From NCBI RefSeq assembly GCF_049310905.1, contig NZ_JBMEMN010000004.1:57370-121369 (forward strand): a stretch of DNA of 64,000 bases, in the 5' to 3' direction. The notes below the pieces were generated by a model that made no database searches, had not been told where the DNA came from, and worked only from the letters and a program-made list of their open reading frames with translations. The number at the start of each line of letters is the position of its first letter. Position 1 is the stretch's first letter. Source of the stretch: Gudongella sp049310905 (GTDB lineage Bacteria > Bacillota > Clostridia > Tissierellales > Tissierellaceae). Of this stretch, positions 17,320 to 27,171 are shown piece after piece. The position numbers were made by a program, and so were the translations under genes.

Positions 17320-18588
17320 CTAAAGGTAGCATAAGCATTTTTCATACACTTCCCGATAAGGATATTTTTCAGACATCTTCATAATCACAGATCTAGCCGT
17401 TTTGATAATCTTGGCAGCAAGAAACACATATTTCAAGCGAAATGTTTTTATCTGCTGTCTGTACTCAGAGACGTCAAGGTAATCAAATTTGAATAACAAA
17501 AACAAGTTGTATGAGAGCATCATCATTTGAAATACCGCTTCGTTAGCCCAGAATGATTTTAGCAAAAGGTGGCCCACCGCCATGTCGTATTTAGCTTCTT
17601 TGATATAATTTTCAGCATTGCCACGCTTTTCATAGGTGATAACCACGGCTTCTGACAGTAGTTTTGTATTTGTCACAAAGAAAAAATAGTCGTACTCAGA
17701 GCCTTCTAAAAGTGATAATTGCGCTCTCTTTTTTTCTGGTTTTAGTACGCGAGATACGACAAACCGTCTGCTTTTCTCCCACTTATTTGGCTTTATAAAC
17801 AGTTCTGAAGTTTCTCTGCCTTCTGTACCTTTAACAAACTTTGCAGATGAATTTGATAGTTGAGATACAAGCGTCGTATAGGCTTTAGCTTTGATTAAGT
17901 ATTTGCAACCAAGAGACTCGATTGTTTCAATGATTTCTTCATCGAAGTAACCACTATCCATTCGAAAAAAGATCTCCAATTCATCTGTCTTTAGGGTGGC
18001 TACAATTTCTTTAATCAGTTCAGCAGCACCATTTGCAGTGTAAGTATTTCCACTTCTAACAAACCCAGTGATATATGCTTTAAGTTCATCGCAAAATGCG
18101 AACTGGATATTGTAACATCTATTGCCGAGCTTTTTAGGATTGTATCCTTTGCTAGCGCCTTCTTGATGCCCTTCGACATTTACAACACTGCTATCAATAT
18201 CAATCGTGATGGATGTCATTTTGCTTTTCAAAAGTAGTTTTTTGAACCCTTTGAAGTTGATTTCTCTGAACATTTGTGTTGTCTTAAAGTTGAATTTCCC
18301 CAAAAACCTTGATATTGTTTCAGGTTCTTTTACAGAGATATCAAATTCACGAACCAGGGGACCGCTTTTTAGGAGCTTCAACCGTTCGAGCTTATCTATT
18401 CCTATGAAATGACCGCAAAGCATGGTCTTAATATGATTCATTTTGATTTTGTTCACAGAGTCACTCTCAAAAACGAGATCTTTTTCAATCGTCTCAAAAA
18501 TGGCATTGTTTTTTGCATTCTCTAGCAGAAGGAAAAGTCCTGCATTTGAGGTTAGATTCTTAGCACTGAAATCAATTTTATTAATCAT
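17320..18588 (-). CDS. IS1380-family transposase
   Basis: 422 aa from the ATG at 18588, which has AAGGAG upstream. DDE fold: TSITIDIDSSVVNVEGHQEGASKGYNPKK holds the first Asp (shown in part), DSGYFDEE the second, and YEKRGNAENYIKEAKYD the final Glu region, all as in IS1380/DDE_Tnp_1 transposases. The gene looks intact. A longer reading to 18687 lacks a ribosome site. It would move the IS by cut-and-paste. A palindrome just upstream may limit read-through into it. Confidence 0.92.
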   Translation of the reverse strand: MINKIDFSAKNLTSNAGLFLLLENAKNNAIFETIEKDLVFESDSVNKIKMNHIKTMLCGHFIGIDKLERLKLLKSGPLVREFDISVKEPETISRFLGKFNFKTTQMFREINFKGFKKLLLKSKMTSITIDIDSSVVNVEGHQEGASKGYNPKKLGNRCYNIQFAFCDELKAYITGFVRSGNTYTANGAAELIKEIVATLKTDELEIFFRMDSGYFDEEIIETIESLGCKYLIKAKAYTTLVSQLSNSSAKFVKGTEGRETSELFIKPNKWEKSRRFVVSRVLKPEKKRAQLSLLEGSEYDYFFFVTNTKLLSEAVVITYEKRGNAENYIKEAKYDMAVGHLLLKSFWANEAVFQMMMLSYNLFLLFKFDYLDVSEYRQQIKTFRLKYVFLAAKIIKTARSVIMKMSEKYPYREVYEKCLCYL

Positions 18589-18680
18589 TAGCCAGCTCCT
18601 TCGCAGTGTTTCTATTGTTATATTCTTACCCAATGAACAAGGCAAAAAACATATAAATAGTGTGTTTCTGTTGTTAATTT

Positions 18681-18701
18681 CTTTCACCCATTGGGTGAAA
18701 G
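18681..18701. repeat. Perfect 10-bp palindrome upstream of the transposase
   Basis: CTTTCACCCA at 18681-18690 and TGGGTGAAAG at 18692-18701 flank a single base. It may be a hairpin that sequesters incoming transcripts, a common way for IS elements to limit expression, or a binding site. Confidence 0.55.
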
Positions 18702-18842
18702 ACCGGGTTTAGCTTAATCATTATAAATACTTGCTTATAGGACTATTTGGTTTCATTACGCGTGGAATCTAGGTAATGTACATATTGAAACTTCTTGCTA
18801 GGTTTGTCTAATGATGAACTGGATCTTAAGTATCAAAAACTG

Positions 18843-18881
18843 CAAGAGCCTCACCCACTTTATCCTAGGTTGAGGCTCTTG
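18843..18881 (-). terminator. Terminator following the tRNA remnant
   Basis: Eleven-bp perfect arms, CAAGAGCCTCA and TGAGGCTCTTG. On the minus strand they are followed by CAGTTTTTG. It lies 83 bases beyond the tRNA 3' end and was probably the terminator of the original tRNA gene. Confidence 0.7.
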
Positions 18882-18963
18882 TTAATGGTATTTATTTCGT
18901 TGTGGCTAATTATTGGCTAAAATGAAATTACACTGTTCTTTAAATTCTAGCTAATTATGTAAA

Positions 18964-19008
18964 TGGTACGCCCAGAGGGATTCGAACCCCCGACCAACTG
19001 GTTCGAAG
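18964..19008 (-). pseudogene. 3' remnant of a tRNA gene (Arg, TCG anticodon loop)
   Basis: On the minus strand the segment reads anticodon loop CTTCGAA, stem CCAGT, variable region, T-arm GGGGGTTCGAATCCCTC, acceptor strand TGGGCGT, A and CCA. The D-arm and 5' acceptor strand are missing, so the gene is broken at the anticodon arm. Such 45-nt 3' pieces are typical of att sites left when a tyrosine recombinase integrates into a tRNA gene. The 5' half would remain with an intact tRNA at the other end, beyond 64 kb or elsewhere. Confidence 0.75.
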
Positions 19009-19366
19009 AGTGCATTTCCTCTATTTTTCAACATCTCTGGGCTTTATCATCCTGTATTAATTAGTGGTAAATTGTCTTATTTTGTACTTCTTCTGGATGA
19101 TGAAAATAGCTTCGGGAAATCTCAAGTATTGAATTGTACTATCCTTTATCAAACTATATCATGCTTACTGCTCCATCTATTGCTCCGGTTATACACTTAA
19201 TGCTTGGTTTTTTCAAGGTAGCCGATAGTAAATATCTTTCGGTTAACCAAAGCGTTAAAATACTGTATCAGTTATAAACCTATTCCTCTCCTACTCCACC
19301 GATTCTGTGTTGCATAAATCATTAGATTCAGGTTTTGCTCAGTAAAAACTACATATAAGACTACAA
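19009..19366. other. Non-coding region at the island edge
   Basis: No supported gene. GCCCAGAG on the minus strand near 19040 mirrors CTCTGGGC of the tRNA remnant, possibly part of an attachment site. No integrase remnant could be recognised in either strand. Confidence 0.35.
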
Positions 19367-20602
19367 TTAATTCTTATTTATTAATTTCACCATATCTCTT
19401 AACCAATCTTGAGTAATAAACAAGCCCTTCTCATCTTTGCTATCATTAACAAAACTTTCTTTGAGTACCACTTCAGCTTTCCCAAATAATCTTTCTGTAA
19501 GTAGCTCTTTTATTTCATACTGGGTTGCCTCTGGCATATTTGCTAAGTATGAATTGATTGAGGCAAGTTCAAGTTGCATCAATCGATTATATCGTTCATT
19601 CTTTGAATGAGTCGATGCTTGTTTTGCGCAATATCCAAATGCAGTACCTAAAGCAGAAACAACTATCAGTCTAGCGAAAACTAAAGCCCAACTTATCTCT
19701 GCAGAAACTGAATCCATTGATCTAAATGAATTAACGAAATCTATTGAAAAGTAAATTAGTGCAATTATGAATCCTAAAGTTGCTACGTGCCAAATCCATC
19801 TATTCCATCTCTCCGTATCAGCTTCTTTTTTAAATCCACTGGCTAATCCATTTATAGACAAAGCTCCGACTATGTTTTCCACTTCTTCTCGATGTTCATC
19901 TAAAGAATTCATGTAATAATCCTTTTCTTCGTTGGTTTTTCTCATAAATTCTTCAAATTTACCGCTGTATTCGTCTATTGAAGATATAAAATCTTTTGAT
20001 CTAGTTTCGGAAGCCTCTAGATACTTATTTTGGAAACTATTTATTGTTTTTTGTCCGTTATCAATGAAATTGTCTATTCTAAGTTTTTCACTCTCAATTT
20101 TGGTATTCAAATCTGTTAAGCTATCATGAAGTTCTTCCTTTTCTTTCATTAACTCATCTATAGATTTTTTATGCTCTCTCTCAATGCTTCCCCTAAATGC
20201 AGATATGGACCTTCTAATAGATGTAATATCTTCTCTTAATCCTGTAAGGTCTTCACTTGTACTCAGTGAATTTATGTAATTAACATGAATTAGGGCATTT
20301 TCTATAGATAAATTTAAATTGTTGAATCGAGAAACAATCTTGTCCTCAATCAATGAACTGGCTATTTGATTTACTTCTTTAAAGTACTTATTGATATTGT
20401 TCATATGTGCAATTGGTACCAAATACGGATCCACATTATCAAAAACTCTAGTAGTATAGCTAACAACTGCATCCATTCTATCAATATAATCCATACTGCC
20501 AGCATCAAATTCAATTTCTCTAAGTTGTTCTATTTTCTGTTGCACAATTCCTGTTGTTTCATGCATCTCATGAGTTTCAAACCTTTCTATTAATGATACC
20601 AT
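19367..20602 (-). CDS. Coiled-coil membrane protein of unknown function
   Basis: 411 aa. The ATG at 20602 has AAAGGAGG upstream. A long helical/coiled-coil region (about 60-240, rich in Glu, Lys, Asp) is followed by two transmembrane helices (about 270-325) and a cytoplasmic C-terminal tail. It lies downstream of hsdR on the same strand, with about 165 bases between. No family is recognised. The architecture resembles accessory membrane proteins that accompany defence operons, but this is only context. Confidence 0.6.
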   Translation of the reverse strand: MVSLIERFETHEMHETTGIVQQKIEQLREIEFDAGSMDYIDRMDAVVSYTTRVFDNVDPYLVPIAHMNNINKYFKEVNQIASSLIEDKIVSRFNNLNLSIENALIHVNYINSLSTSEDLTGLREDITSIRRSISAFRGSIEREHKKSIDELMKEKEELHDSLTDLNTKIESEKLRIDNFIDNGQKTINSFQNKYLEASETRSKDFISSIDEYSGKFEEFMRKTNEEKDYYMNSLDEHREEVENIVGALSINGLASGFKKEADTERWNRWIWHVATLGFIIALIYFSIDFVNSFRSMDSVSAEISWALVFARLIVVSALGTAFGYCAKQASTHSKNERYNRLMQLELASINSYLANMPEATQYEIKELLTERLFGKAEVVLKESFVNDSKDEKGLFITQDWLRDMVKLINKN

Positions 20603-20767
20603 CCTTCTACCTCCTTTTGCCCCGTTAGATTTACAAGTTATTCCCATTTAAGATTTAAAACTTACTTATAGCAGCTCACTGTTGATTGTTTCATTAGTTA
20701 CTAAGGTATTTAGTCTACTACCCTTTTGGATTTTAAATACTTAATCGTCCATTTGCGTAGATTCTAT

Positions 20768-23700
20768 TTAATACTCCACTTCATCTTCATCTGCAACCAT
20801 CTCATGACTGAAGTCAACCTCCTCATACGCAATACCTGCCATCTTCTCAGCCTGTCTCATCACTGTAGTCATGGCTTGGATTGTCTTATCTGGTGGATAA
20901 CCATACTTCTTAAGCAATCTCTTTATGATACTTCTCATTGATGCCCTTGAACTTTTTCGTATGCTCCAGTCGATGGTGATATTGTTCCTTATTGCTTGGG
21001 TTAGTTCATGAGCTATTTCTTTCAATACCTCGTCTTCCATCATTTCCTTTACTCTTTCATCGGAGGTAAGTGCATAATAGAAGGCTACTTCATTTTCTGA
21101 AAGTCCAAGTTTGTTCTCCTCATCCTGAGATGCCTTAATCTCATGAGCCATCTTGATAAGTTCTTCAAGTACTTCTGCATTTGTAAGTGCCTGGTTTCTG
21201 TACTTGTTAAGGGCTCGTGTGAGCTTCTCTGAGAACTTCTCTGATTTGACAACATTGGTTCTCTCTATGGTCTTGATCTTTCCTTCAAGTAATTTTCTTA
21301 GCATTTCTACTGCAAGATTCTTTTGGTTCATATTCCTTATCTCGTTAAGGAAGTCTTCTGACAGTATCGATATCTCTGGGCGTTCCATGTTCATGACTCC
21401 GAATACGTCTATTACTTCTTCTGAGATTATGCTTCTCTGTAACATCTGATTGATCCTAGCATCTATCTCTGCTTTCGATAGAGTTGGTCCTCCACCTTGA
21501 AGCTTTACCATGCTAGCTTTAACTGCCTTAAAGTAGCTGACTTCAAGATTGTACTTTATTCCTTCCTTGGAAGCAGCGCACAGTGCATGAGCTTTTCCCA
21601 GTTCAAGGGTAATCTTCTTGAATTCCTTCTGGTCTTCTTCTGACTTTCCAAGAATGTGGTCCATTCCACCTACAATGGTTCTTGCTCTTTTAAGCTGTGA
21701 GTCTCCCCAGAAGGCTGAATAGTTGTAGCCATGCATCATGTCCCTAAGGATCTCCAATTTCTCAACCATTATCTGTATTGCAACACCTGTATCTATGCCT
21801 GTGTTTCTTCTGTCCTTTGATGTATATTGATTCAAGGCTTCCTTGAGGCTTTGGAGAATTCCGATGTAATCAACAACCACTCCTCCTGATTTTTCCTTAA
21901 AGACTCTGTTTACCCTTGCTATTGCCTGCATCAGGTTATGACTTCTCATTGGTTTGTCAATATACATTGTATGCAACGATGGCACGTCAAAACCAGTAAG
22001 CCACATGTCCCTTACTATTACAAGCTTCAGTTCATCATTGTTATCCTTCATCCTCTTGGCTAGAAGGTCTCTTCTCTGTTTGCCTCCTACGTGTTGTTGT
22101 ATCTTTGCAGGATCTGCGGCGCTTCCTGTCATTACTACCTTTATCTTTCCCTTATCCAGGTCTTCACTATGCCAGCTTGGTCTAAGGGCTACTATTTCAT
22201 CATAGAGTTCAGCACAGATTCTTCTGCTCATGCCTACTATCATTGCCTTACCTTCTATGGCTTTTGTCTTTTCTTCATAATGCTTTACAATATCTTCTGC
22301 AAGCTTTTTTATTCTGTTTGGTGATCCTACCACTGCTTCAAGTCTTGACCATTTTGATCTTGTCTTATCTCTTAGATTGTCTTCTTGACCTTCGGTTATC
22401 TCTTCAAACTCTTCATCCAGTTTACCAAGCTCTTCATCATCTGTTTCAAGTTTAATGATCCTGTTTTCGTAGTAGATCCTTACTGTTGCTTCGTCTTCAA
22501 CAGCCTGAGTCATATCATATGTATCTATGGTCTGTCCAAATACTCCTGTTGTGGATTTGTCCTCAAGGTCTATTGGTGTACCTGTAAATCCAATAAAGGA
22601 TGCATTGGGTAGTGCATCTCTTATGTACTTGGCATAGCCATAGGAGATTTCACCTGTCTTTGTATCTGCCTTTGCCTTTAGTCCATACTGGCTTCTATGG
22701 GCTTCATCTGCTATTACAATTACGTTTCTTCTATCTGTAAGTACTTTCATTTCACCTTCATCAGGGCTGAATTTCTGGATTGTTGTAAATATGATTCCTC
22801 CTGATTCTCTTTCATTGAGGAGATCATAGAGTCCATTTGTATCTGAACTGTTGCCATTTGTCTTGGCTGACTTTTGTGCATCAGAAAGTCTCCTCACATC
22901 TGCCTGTAGAGGAGTTTGTCTTAGTATCTCTTTGGATTTGCTAAAGGTTGAAAACAACTGATCATCAAGGTCATTTCTATCTGTTATCACTACTATCGTC
23001 GGGTTGTTCAATTCCTTGATAAGGTTTGCTGTATAGAATACCATGGAAAAGCTCTTTCCTGATCCTTGAGTATGCCATATTACACCAATCTTCCTGTCTC
23101 CCTGTTCACTTATGGCAAGCTTTGTCTTTTCAACTGCCTTTTTAACAGCATAATACTGATGATATCCTGCTAGGATCTTTACTATTGTCTTCTTATCTCC
23201 AAGCTTCTTTCCTTCTATATCAAAATCAGCATCCCTTGATTCTTGGAATAGAATAAAGCTTTGGATTATATCAAGAAGAGCCTCCTTCTTAAGGACTCCA
23301 TGTATCAACACCTCAAACTGTGGTTCTGATAGTGGCTCAATATTTATTCCATCCTTTGTTCTCCAGTTCATAAACCACTCATAGGTTGATGTTATTGTTC
23401 CTACCTTGGCATTGATACCGTCTGATAGGATGCAGAAGGCATTGTAATTGAAAAGTGATGGAATATCCTTCTTGTATGTCTGGATCTGATTGTATGCGCT
23501 TTCTATCCCCACGTTTTCATCTATTGCTGACTTAAGCTCCATTACAACGAGTGGTATTCCATTAACAAAGACTATTAGATCTGGTCTTCTGGATTCGTTC
23601 TCTATTACTGTAAGCTGATTTACTGCAAGGAGATCATTGTTGTCTGGATTCTCAAAGTCTATTATGTATGCTCTCTTTGTTCTTATATGTTCTCCTTGGG

Positions 23701-24004
23701 AAAAGGACACTTCAATACCTTCCACCATAAGCTGATGGAAGTATCTGTTGTTCTCTTCAAGCATTGGGCTGTTAAAGGTAATAATCTGTCTGTATGCTTC
23801 ATCGATAGCTTCTTCTGGTAGGCCTTTGTTTATTCTATTTAGGGCTTCCTTGACTCTACCTGGAAGAATCACTTCCTTGTGGTCCTTTCTCTCCTGGTAG
23901 TCTCCTCCAGGTGATAGGTCAGGTCCAAAGGCATAGTCATAGCCCATTGTCAGCAGTAGCTCTATTACTGATTCTTCCAGCCTATCTTCATTAAACAAAT
24001 TCAT
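20768..24004 (-). CDS. hsdR: Type I restriction subunit R (system A)
   Basis: 1078 aa. N-terminal nuclease region with a PD-(D/E)XK-like stretch (PDLIVFVNGIPLVVMELKSA), then SF2 translocase motifs: Walker A TQGSGKS, ADEAHRSQYG, GFTGTPID, TGFDVPSL and QAIARVNR. The C-terminal helical domain is present. Full-length and intact. It would translocate DNA and cut when the M2S complex finds an unmethylated site. hsdS and a truncated hsdM lie upstream in the same operon, so assembly of an active enzyme is doubtful. Confidence 0.95.
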   Translation of the reverse strand: MNLFNEDRLEESVIELLLTMGYDYAFGPDLSPGGDYQERKDHKEVILPGRVKEALNRINKGLPEEAIDEAYRQIITFNSPMLEENNRYFHQLMVEGIEVSFSQGEHIRTKRAYIIDFENPDNNDLLAVNQLTVIENESRRPDLIVFVNGIPLVVMELKSAIDENVGIESAYNQIQTYKKDIPSLFNYNAFCILSDGINAKVGTITSTYEWFMNWRTKDGINIEPLSEPQFEVLIHGVLKKEALLDIIQSFILFQESRDADFDIEGKKLGDKKTIVKILAGYHQYYAVKKAVEKTKLAISEQGDRKIGVIWHTQGSGKSFSMVFYTANLIKELNNPTIVVITDRNDLDDQLFSTFSKSKEILRQTPLQADVRRLSDAQKSAKTNGNSSDTNGLYDLLNERESGGIIFTTIQKFSPDEGEMKVLTDRRNVIVIADEAHRSQYGLKAKADTKTGEISYGYAKYIRDALPNASFIGFTGTPIDLEDKSTTGVFGQTIDTYDMTQAVEDEATVRIYYENRIIKLETDDEELGKLDEEFEEITEGQEDNLRDKTRSKWSRLEAVVGSPNRIKKLAEDIVKHYEEKTKAIEGKAMIVGMSRRICAELYDEIVALRPSWHSEDLDKGKIKVVMTGSAADPAKIQQHVGGKQRRDLLAKRMKDNNDELKLVIVRDMWLTGFDVPSLHTMYIDKPMRSHNLMQAIARVNRVFKEKSGGVVVDYIGILQSLKEALNQYTSKDRRNTGIDTGVAIQIMVEKLEILRDMMHGYNYSAFWGDSQLKRARTIVGGMDHILGKSEEDQKEFKKITLELGKAHALCAASKEGIKYNLEVSYFKAVKASMVKLQGGGPTLSKAEIDARINQMLQRSIISEEVIDVFGVMNMERPEISILSEDFLNEIRNMNQKNLAVEMLRKLLEGKIKTIERTNVVKSEKFSEKLTRALNKYRNQALTNAEVLEELIKMAHEIKASQDEENKLGLSENEVAFYYALTSDERVKEMMEDEVLKEIAHELTQAIRNNITIDWSIRKSSRASMRSIIKRLLKKYGYPPDKTIQAMTTVMRQAEKMAGIAYEEVDFSHEMVADEDEVEY

Positions 24005-24030
24005 ATCTTAACAGCCTCCCTTAACAGAGA

Positions 24031-25272
24031 TTATTGTTCAACAGTATCTAGTGGTACTCTTATTTCTCCTGACATAAGCTTGGGTAATAGAGTGTTTCTG
24101 ATGGATTCAAGCACAGAATTCTGCTTTTGATTCACTAATTGCAACCTGTTGTTTTTCCCAACAAGATTCTCAAACTTTTCAAATAAGCCTTCCCCTGGTT
24201 TCAATACTTTGTGTTTCTTAATGTCAGTTTGAGTTATTAATGGTTGTGTGGAACCTCTATTAATTGCAGAGTAATCGATACTATTTAATATTTGATAGAC
24301 ATATTCGTAATACTTAGATTTTATGACCAGAGTATTATCTGAAGCCCAAATTCTATCATTATACCTCTGAACTACACCATGAGTTCCAACTCTACCAATT
24401 ACTAAGACAGACTCGTTATAATTAAATTCGTTAGTGTAACTCATAATAGAGCTTGCTCCTACGAGTGGAATCTCGAATTCAGATGAAGCTTCAGAAAGCT
24501 TTTGTCTTGGTCTCTTACCACTTGATAAGCTTATTATTTCCCCTAGGTTAATCACTTGCCATCCTTTTGGAATCATTCCAAACTCACTTTCAATCATTTC
24601 TCCACCACTGGACTTATATGGGTCTCCATCTTCATTGTAGAATTCAAAGTCCACAAACCAATGCTTGAATATTTCCTGTGCCATTTCTTCAAGGGTTTTA
24701 TTGATTCTATTGTTGACCTCAATCTTCTCATCCAGGGTTGATAGGATGTGGGCTATTGCTTTTTGTTCTTGTAATAAAGGTAATGGTAATTTGAGCTCCA
24801 ATAAATCTTTTTGATATAAGTGTGGAATTACGGATCCCTCAGTCCTTGATTTTATGAGTTTCTTGAAAAAAGGACTGGTCAAGTAATAGAACAAGTAATA
24901 TACATCAATCTCATTATTCTCAATTCTTATAACAAATAAACCTGAAGCAACCGTTGACGGTTCTGATAATTCTTTTACAATGGCTAGTTTACCAATAGTA
25001 CCATCTTTAGTCATTATAATATCATTTGGTCTTAGTATAATTTCTGGTGACTCTAAGTATCTTTCTTCCGAAATATATCCACAACCAAACCAATCAACTT
25101 TATTTTCAATTATATTTGATCCATTTATGATTCTAAACTCACTATGTTCAAGGTACTCAGATTTTTTAAGTCCTTTCCAGCCAATTCTCCCTTTAATATA
25201 GAGTGAATCTCTTATAGAGTCGTATTTCCATTCAGGAGGTATTAACCCAATTTCAGTTTCTTTAAAACTCAT
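24031..25272 (-). CDS. hsdS: Type I specificity subunit S (system A)
   Basis: 413 aa with two target-recognition domains, each followed by a conserved helical spacer (PLPLLQEQKAIAHILSTLDEKI for the first, LVGKNNRLQLVNQKQNSVLESIR for the second, in part). Two TRDs imply a bipartite recognition sequence. The ATG at 25272 has GGAGG eight bases upstream and overlaps the end of hsdM by 11 bases. The specificity cannot be read from sequence. Confidence 0.93.
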   Translation of the reverse strand: MSFKETEIGLIPPEWKYDSIRDSLYIKGRIGWKGLKKSEYLEHSEFRIINGSNIIENKVDWFGCGYISEERYLESPEIILRPNDIIMTKDGTIGKLAIVKELSEPSTVASGLFVIRIENNEIDVYYLFYYLTSPFFKKLIKSRTEGSVIPHLYQKDLLELKLPLPLLQEQKAIAHILSTLDEKIEVNNRINKTLEEMAQEIFKHWFVDFEFYNEDGDPYKSSGGEMIESEFGMIPKGWQVINLGEIISLSSGKRPRQKLSEASSEFEIPLVGASSIMSYTNEFNYNESVLVIGRVGTHGVVQRYNDRIWASDNTLVIKSKYYEYVYQILNSIDYSAINRGSTQPLITQTDIKKHKVLKPGEGLFEKFENLVGKNNRLQLVNQKQNSVLESIRNTLLPKLMSGEIRVPLDTVEQ

Positions 25273-26209
25273 ACCCGATACCTCCAAGATTCTTCCTCAT
25301 CTCTTCTTCAAGATGTCTGGATTTAGCAAATAGCTCTGCCAGCTCTGCTGTCATAATCACCATCTTATCATCAAATGGTATTCCGTCATCCTCCACATCC
25401 TCAATTCCAACATATCTACCAGGAGTAAGTACATACTCATGACCCCTTATTTCTTCAAGCTTTGCTGACTTGCAGAAGCCTTTGATATCCTCGTACTCTC
25501 CATCAAGGTTTCTCCACTGATGATAGGTTCCCGATATCTTCTGGATATCTTCTTCAGTTAATTCTCGGTGGCGTCTGTCTATCATCTCTCCAAGCTGTCT
25601 TGCATCTATAAATAGCACTTCATGGTGTCTACTTCTGTATGTTGGGTTGCTTTTCTTGTTTCTGTTAAGTATCCATAATGATACTGGTATTCCTGTTGAA
25701 TAGAATAGCCTATCTGGAAGCGCAACAATAGCATCTACAAGATCATTTTCTAGTAGATTCTTCCTTATTTCTCCTTCATTGGAGGTATTTGAACTTAGGG
25801 ATCCATTGGCAAGCACTATTCCTGCTGATCCATTTGGAGACATATGGAATATCATATGTTGTAGCCATGCATAGTTGGCATTTCCTGTTGGTGGTATACC
25901 ATACTTCCACCTGACATCATCTGCTAGTCTATTTCCTCCCCAGTCACTAATATTGAATGGCGGATTTGCTAGGATATAGTCTGCCTTAAGGGTCTTGTGT
26001 ATATCCTGATGGAATGTATCTGCATGGTGTGGTCCAATATTGGCATCAAGTCCTCTGATGGCAAGATTCATTTTACATAGCTTCCAGGTGGTTGAGTTTA
26101 ATTCCTGACCGTATATGGATAGTTGCTCCACTTTTCCCTGATGGTCCTCTACGAACTTTTCACTTTGTACAAACATTCCTCCTGAACCGCAGCACGGGTC
26201 TATGTTCAT
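25262..26209 (-). pseudogene. hsdM: 5'-truncated type I methylase subunit M (system A)
   Basis: About 315 codons survive, starting at the SAM-binding motif DPCCGSGG and including NPPF, then the C-terminal segment that binds S. Complete HsdM proteins have a further 150-200 residues before motif I. The sequence upstream is not hsdM; it holds a terminator and unrelated DNA. The protein could begin at an ATG only three residues before motif I, but no ribosome site is seen. Methylation by this system is probably lost. Confidence 0.85.
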
Positions 26210-26224
26210 GCAGATTTTGATACA

Positions 26225-26270
26225 AAAATAAAAAGCCCTCTCCTGGGTTTAACCCCGGAAAAGGCTTGAA
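26225..26270 (-). terminator. Terminator at the hsdM break point
   Basis: On the minus strand AAGCC ... GGCTT with inner TCCGGGGTT / AACCCAGGA pairing, followed by TTTTTATTTTTG. It lies immediately upstream of the truncated hsdM and would block transcription into it from the right. Confidence 0.75.
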
Positions 26271-26395
26271 ATCAGTGCATTTATAGAAATCCTCGGACTT
26301 GCTAAACGCATTAGATCGCTAACATATTGAGTCTTTCGATTAGCGCGTTGGTGATTAAATCTAACTTGAATACCCTTACATTTATTCAGAAGCAA
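26249..26395 (-). CDS. Possible 48-aa orphan reading frame
   Basis: A minus-strand frame from a TTG at 26395 encodes GIQVRFNHQRANRKTQYV and continues to a stop inside the terminator stem. It is basic and has no ribosome site. It may be the end of a gene lost in the same event that cut hsdM, or chance. The rest of 26210-26526 shows nothing recognisable. Confidence 0.2.
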   Translation of the reverse strand: MLLNKCKGIQVRFNHQRANRKTQYVSDLMRLASPRISINALISSLFRG

Positions 26396-26526
26396 TAATT
26401 AAAAAGTATAGCTAAAATTAAAAGGTTCAGTGTATACCTTCTTTTTTCATTTATACCTACCTGAATTTGTCAAAATAATTGCGGCTTTTTCATAGTTGAG
26501 CTTTAATCCAGAATAAATTTTAGCTA

Positions 26527-27087
26527 TTATTTAGTTTTCCTATCTAATATTTCTTTTAGGAATGGTTTAATTGAAGCCATTATAATCGCAGTAGTTTTTC
26601 TTTTTTGAGCTGTGGTAATAGAACTCTTATCCCGTTTATTAAACATCTGTTCCATAAATTTGTAATCCAACTCAGGATTATAATTATTATGACTAGTAGG
26701 CTTAAAGGCTCCCTTTTCATAAAGATACTTTAACAACTTCCTAGAAAAGAAATCTCGAGAAAGTGTTATATATTCATTATTATCAATAGCATGAAGCAAC
26801 TTGAATAATTGCTCTTTTATCAATGCCTCTTGATTCAAGTCATCTCTTTCAAATTTTTTTATACATGAGCTACCTATCGGGTATAACTTGTTATGATTTT
26901 TAACGTTTTTTATTGTAAAAAGATATTTTAAATCTTCCTTGCCACAAATACAAGCTGAACGATGACTTTCATCTTCTTCACAGTCGTAGATTTCCCATTC
27001 AAGTATAGCGCTCTCCCAACTCGATGCTTCTGAATTATCAATTACTCGTCTTATTAAGTTCCTATAATATGGGCTATTGATGCTCAA
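26527..27087 (-). CDS. Unknown protein with Cys-His-like N-terminal domain
   Basis: 186 aa. A TTG start has AAGGAGG eight bases upstream. The N-terminal half has CICGKEDLKYLFTIKN then LYPIGSSCIKKFE, a C-x-C ... G-x-x-C layout that looks like a small zinc-binding fold. The C-terminal half is helical and basic. The phage protein at 47780-48319 shows a similar layout. It is the last gene of the defence operon before the hsdM break. Function unknown. Confidence 0.65.
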   Translation of the reverse strand: MSINSPYYRNLIRRVIDNSEASSWESAILEWEIYDCEEDESHRSACICGKEDLKYLFTIKNVKNHNKLYPIGSSCIKKFERDDLNQEALIKEQLFKLLHAIDNNEYITLSRDFFSRKLLKYLYEKGAFKPTSHNNYNPELDYKFMEQMFNKRDKSSITTAQKRKTTAIIMASIKPFLKEILDRKTK

Positions 27088-27171
27088 TCGTATAACCTCC
27101 TTAGTATATACTATTAGTGAGTATTTAAAAGAAACCTCTACACTTTGAAGTCTAGATTATGAGATGAAAAA

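Larger units (their letters stand above)
17305..18743 (-). mobile_element. IS1380-like insertion sequence, ends approximate
   Basis: The element carries one transposase gene (17320-18588). The outer sequences both begin GTCCT when read inward (left near 17304, right near 18743), but the inverted repeats are too weak by eye to fix the ends. No target duplication could be confirmed. The size of about 1.4 kb fits the family. Confidence 0.6.

Noticed and set aside
17305..18743. Exact IS terminal repeats and target duplication
   Set aside because: Only GTCCT is shared between ends by eye; insufficient to fix boundaries.
18964..19050. Complete tRNA on the minus strand, using GCCCAGAG near 19040 as the 5' acceptor strand
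   Set aside because: The D-arm and anticodon stem 5' side do not fit, and the pairing would use part of the T-stem. It is a 3' remnant.
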